In this document: positions 4,985-5,175 of the stretch, in pieces | Layout: every line of letters starts with the position of its first letter | How positions within the stretch are numbered: the stretch's first letter is position 1 | Source of the DNA: an uncultured bacterium | GTDB taxonomy: Bacteria; Cyanobacteriota; Vampirovibrionia; Gastranaerophilales; Gastranaerophilaceae | DNA: 5,175 nucleotides | NCBI GenBank assembly: GCA_900555175.1 | Contig: USJT01000104.1 | Span: forward strand, 1 to 5,175 | Direction: 5' to 3' | Position numbers and translations under genes: made by a program | Notes under the pieces: model-generated | What the model was told of the DNA's origin: nothing | What the model saw: the letters and a program-made list of their open reading frames with translations, nothing else | The model's database searches: none

Positions 4985-5175
4985 ATGAATGAAAAAATTA
5001 GAGAACTTCGATTAGACGCTGAAAAAGCAAGATGTTATTTTTCTAAAAAACTTGCATTTACTCTTGGCCCTGTTGAATTAAAGGACTTAATGGAAGAAAA
5101 CATGATAAAACTTGTTGATGTCAGAAGTGCTTCTGATTATGAAGTTGCACATATTCCATCAGCAATTTCTATCCC
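4985..5175 (+). CDS. Rhodanese-like domain protein, N-terminal part, cut by right edge
   Basis: Sixty-three codons are open from ATG 4985 to the window end. After a charged N-terminal helix (1-18), YFSKKLAFTLGPVELKDLME (18-37) and IKLVDVRSASDYEVAHIPSAISI (41-63) match the start of a single rhodanese domain. The hallmarks are the DVR strand and the H-I-P-x-A-I motif; HIPGAI is usual, here HIPSAI. Rhodaneses transfer sulfane sulfur through an active-site Cys that would lie further right, so I cannot tell an active sulfurtransferase from an inactive binding domain. No signal peptide is present, so it should be cytoplasmic. The SD AAGGA is held inside a strong hairpin just upstream. A possible -10 (TATAAA, 4936-4941) lacks a convincing -35; transcription may come from the small gene upstream. 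Confidence 0.85.
   Translation, partial: MNEKIRELRLDAEKARCYFSKKLAFTLGPVELKDLMEENMIKLVDVRSASDYEVAHIPSAISI

Noticed and set aside
1..5175. CRISPR array, tRNA/rRNA, insertion sequence, prophage or toxin-antitoxin pair
   Set aside because: No regularly spaced repeats, cloverleaf, terminal inverted repeats with a transposase, or two-gene toxin-antitoxin arrangement were seen.

Overview
The window is AT-rich DNA from a bacterium with Gram-negative-type genes. It carries a KdsC-like sugar-phosphate phosphatase of the kind used for nulosonic acids, an α/β-type aspartate kinase, Shine-Dalgarno (SD) sites and TTG start codons. The base composition, the mix of genes, and a small orphan protein with 'ISFG'/'ISFLG' ends remind me of gut Melainabacteria (Gastranaerophilales). 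That placement is an impression from memory, not a demonstration.

Layout. (1) Positions 1-836, minus strand: the N-terminal 278 residues of a membrane-anchored PAS-HisKA sensor histidine kinase, running off the left edge. (2) Positions 837-891: a 55-base divergent intergenic region with an extended -10 promoter for the kinase and a weaker, overlapping candidate promoter for the rightward genes. (3) Positions 892-4135: a tight three-gene rightward operon. It holds a KdsC-like HAD phosphatase, a cytoplasmic protein made almost wholly of TPR repeats, and aspartate kinase (lysC). The first pair overlaps by 16 bases and the second is separated by 2 bases; the TPR and lysC genes both start at TTG. 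(4) Positions 4136-4558: non-coding. It has two consecutive intrinsic terminators, a very AT-rich spacer with scattered AAGTGT and AGCATGG repeats, and a near-consensus promoter followed by a palindromic operator-like site. (5) Positions 4559-4849: a small 96-residue protein of unknown function with a strong SD. (6) Positions 4945-4980: a perfect 14-bp hairpin that buries the SD of the next gene. (7) Positions 4985-5175: the start of a rhodanese-domain protein, cut by the right edge.

The operon joins a sugar-phosphate phosphatase, a protein-interaction scaffold and the first enzyme of the aspartate family pathway (lysine, threonine, methionine, diaminopimelate). There is no obvious single pathway, so co-transcription may simply reflect a compact housekeeping operon.

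I do not see a clearly new multi-gene system. The best leads are regulatory: an internal SD and ATG in lysC that would make a separate regulatory β subunit; a slippery A AAA AAG directly before the lysC stop with an open -1 frame; a histidine kinase lacking the H+4 Thr/Asn linked to phosphatase activity; the promoter/palindrome in front of the orphan small gene; and the SD-sequestering hairpin before the rhodanese gene.
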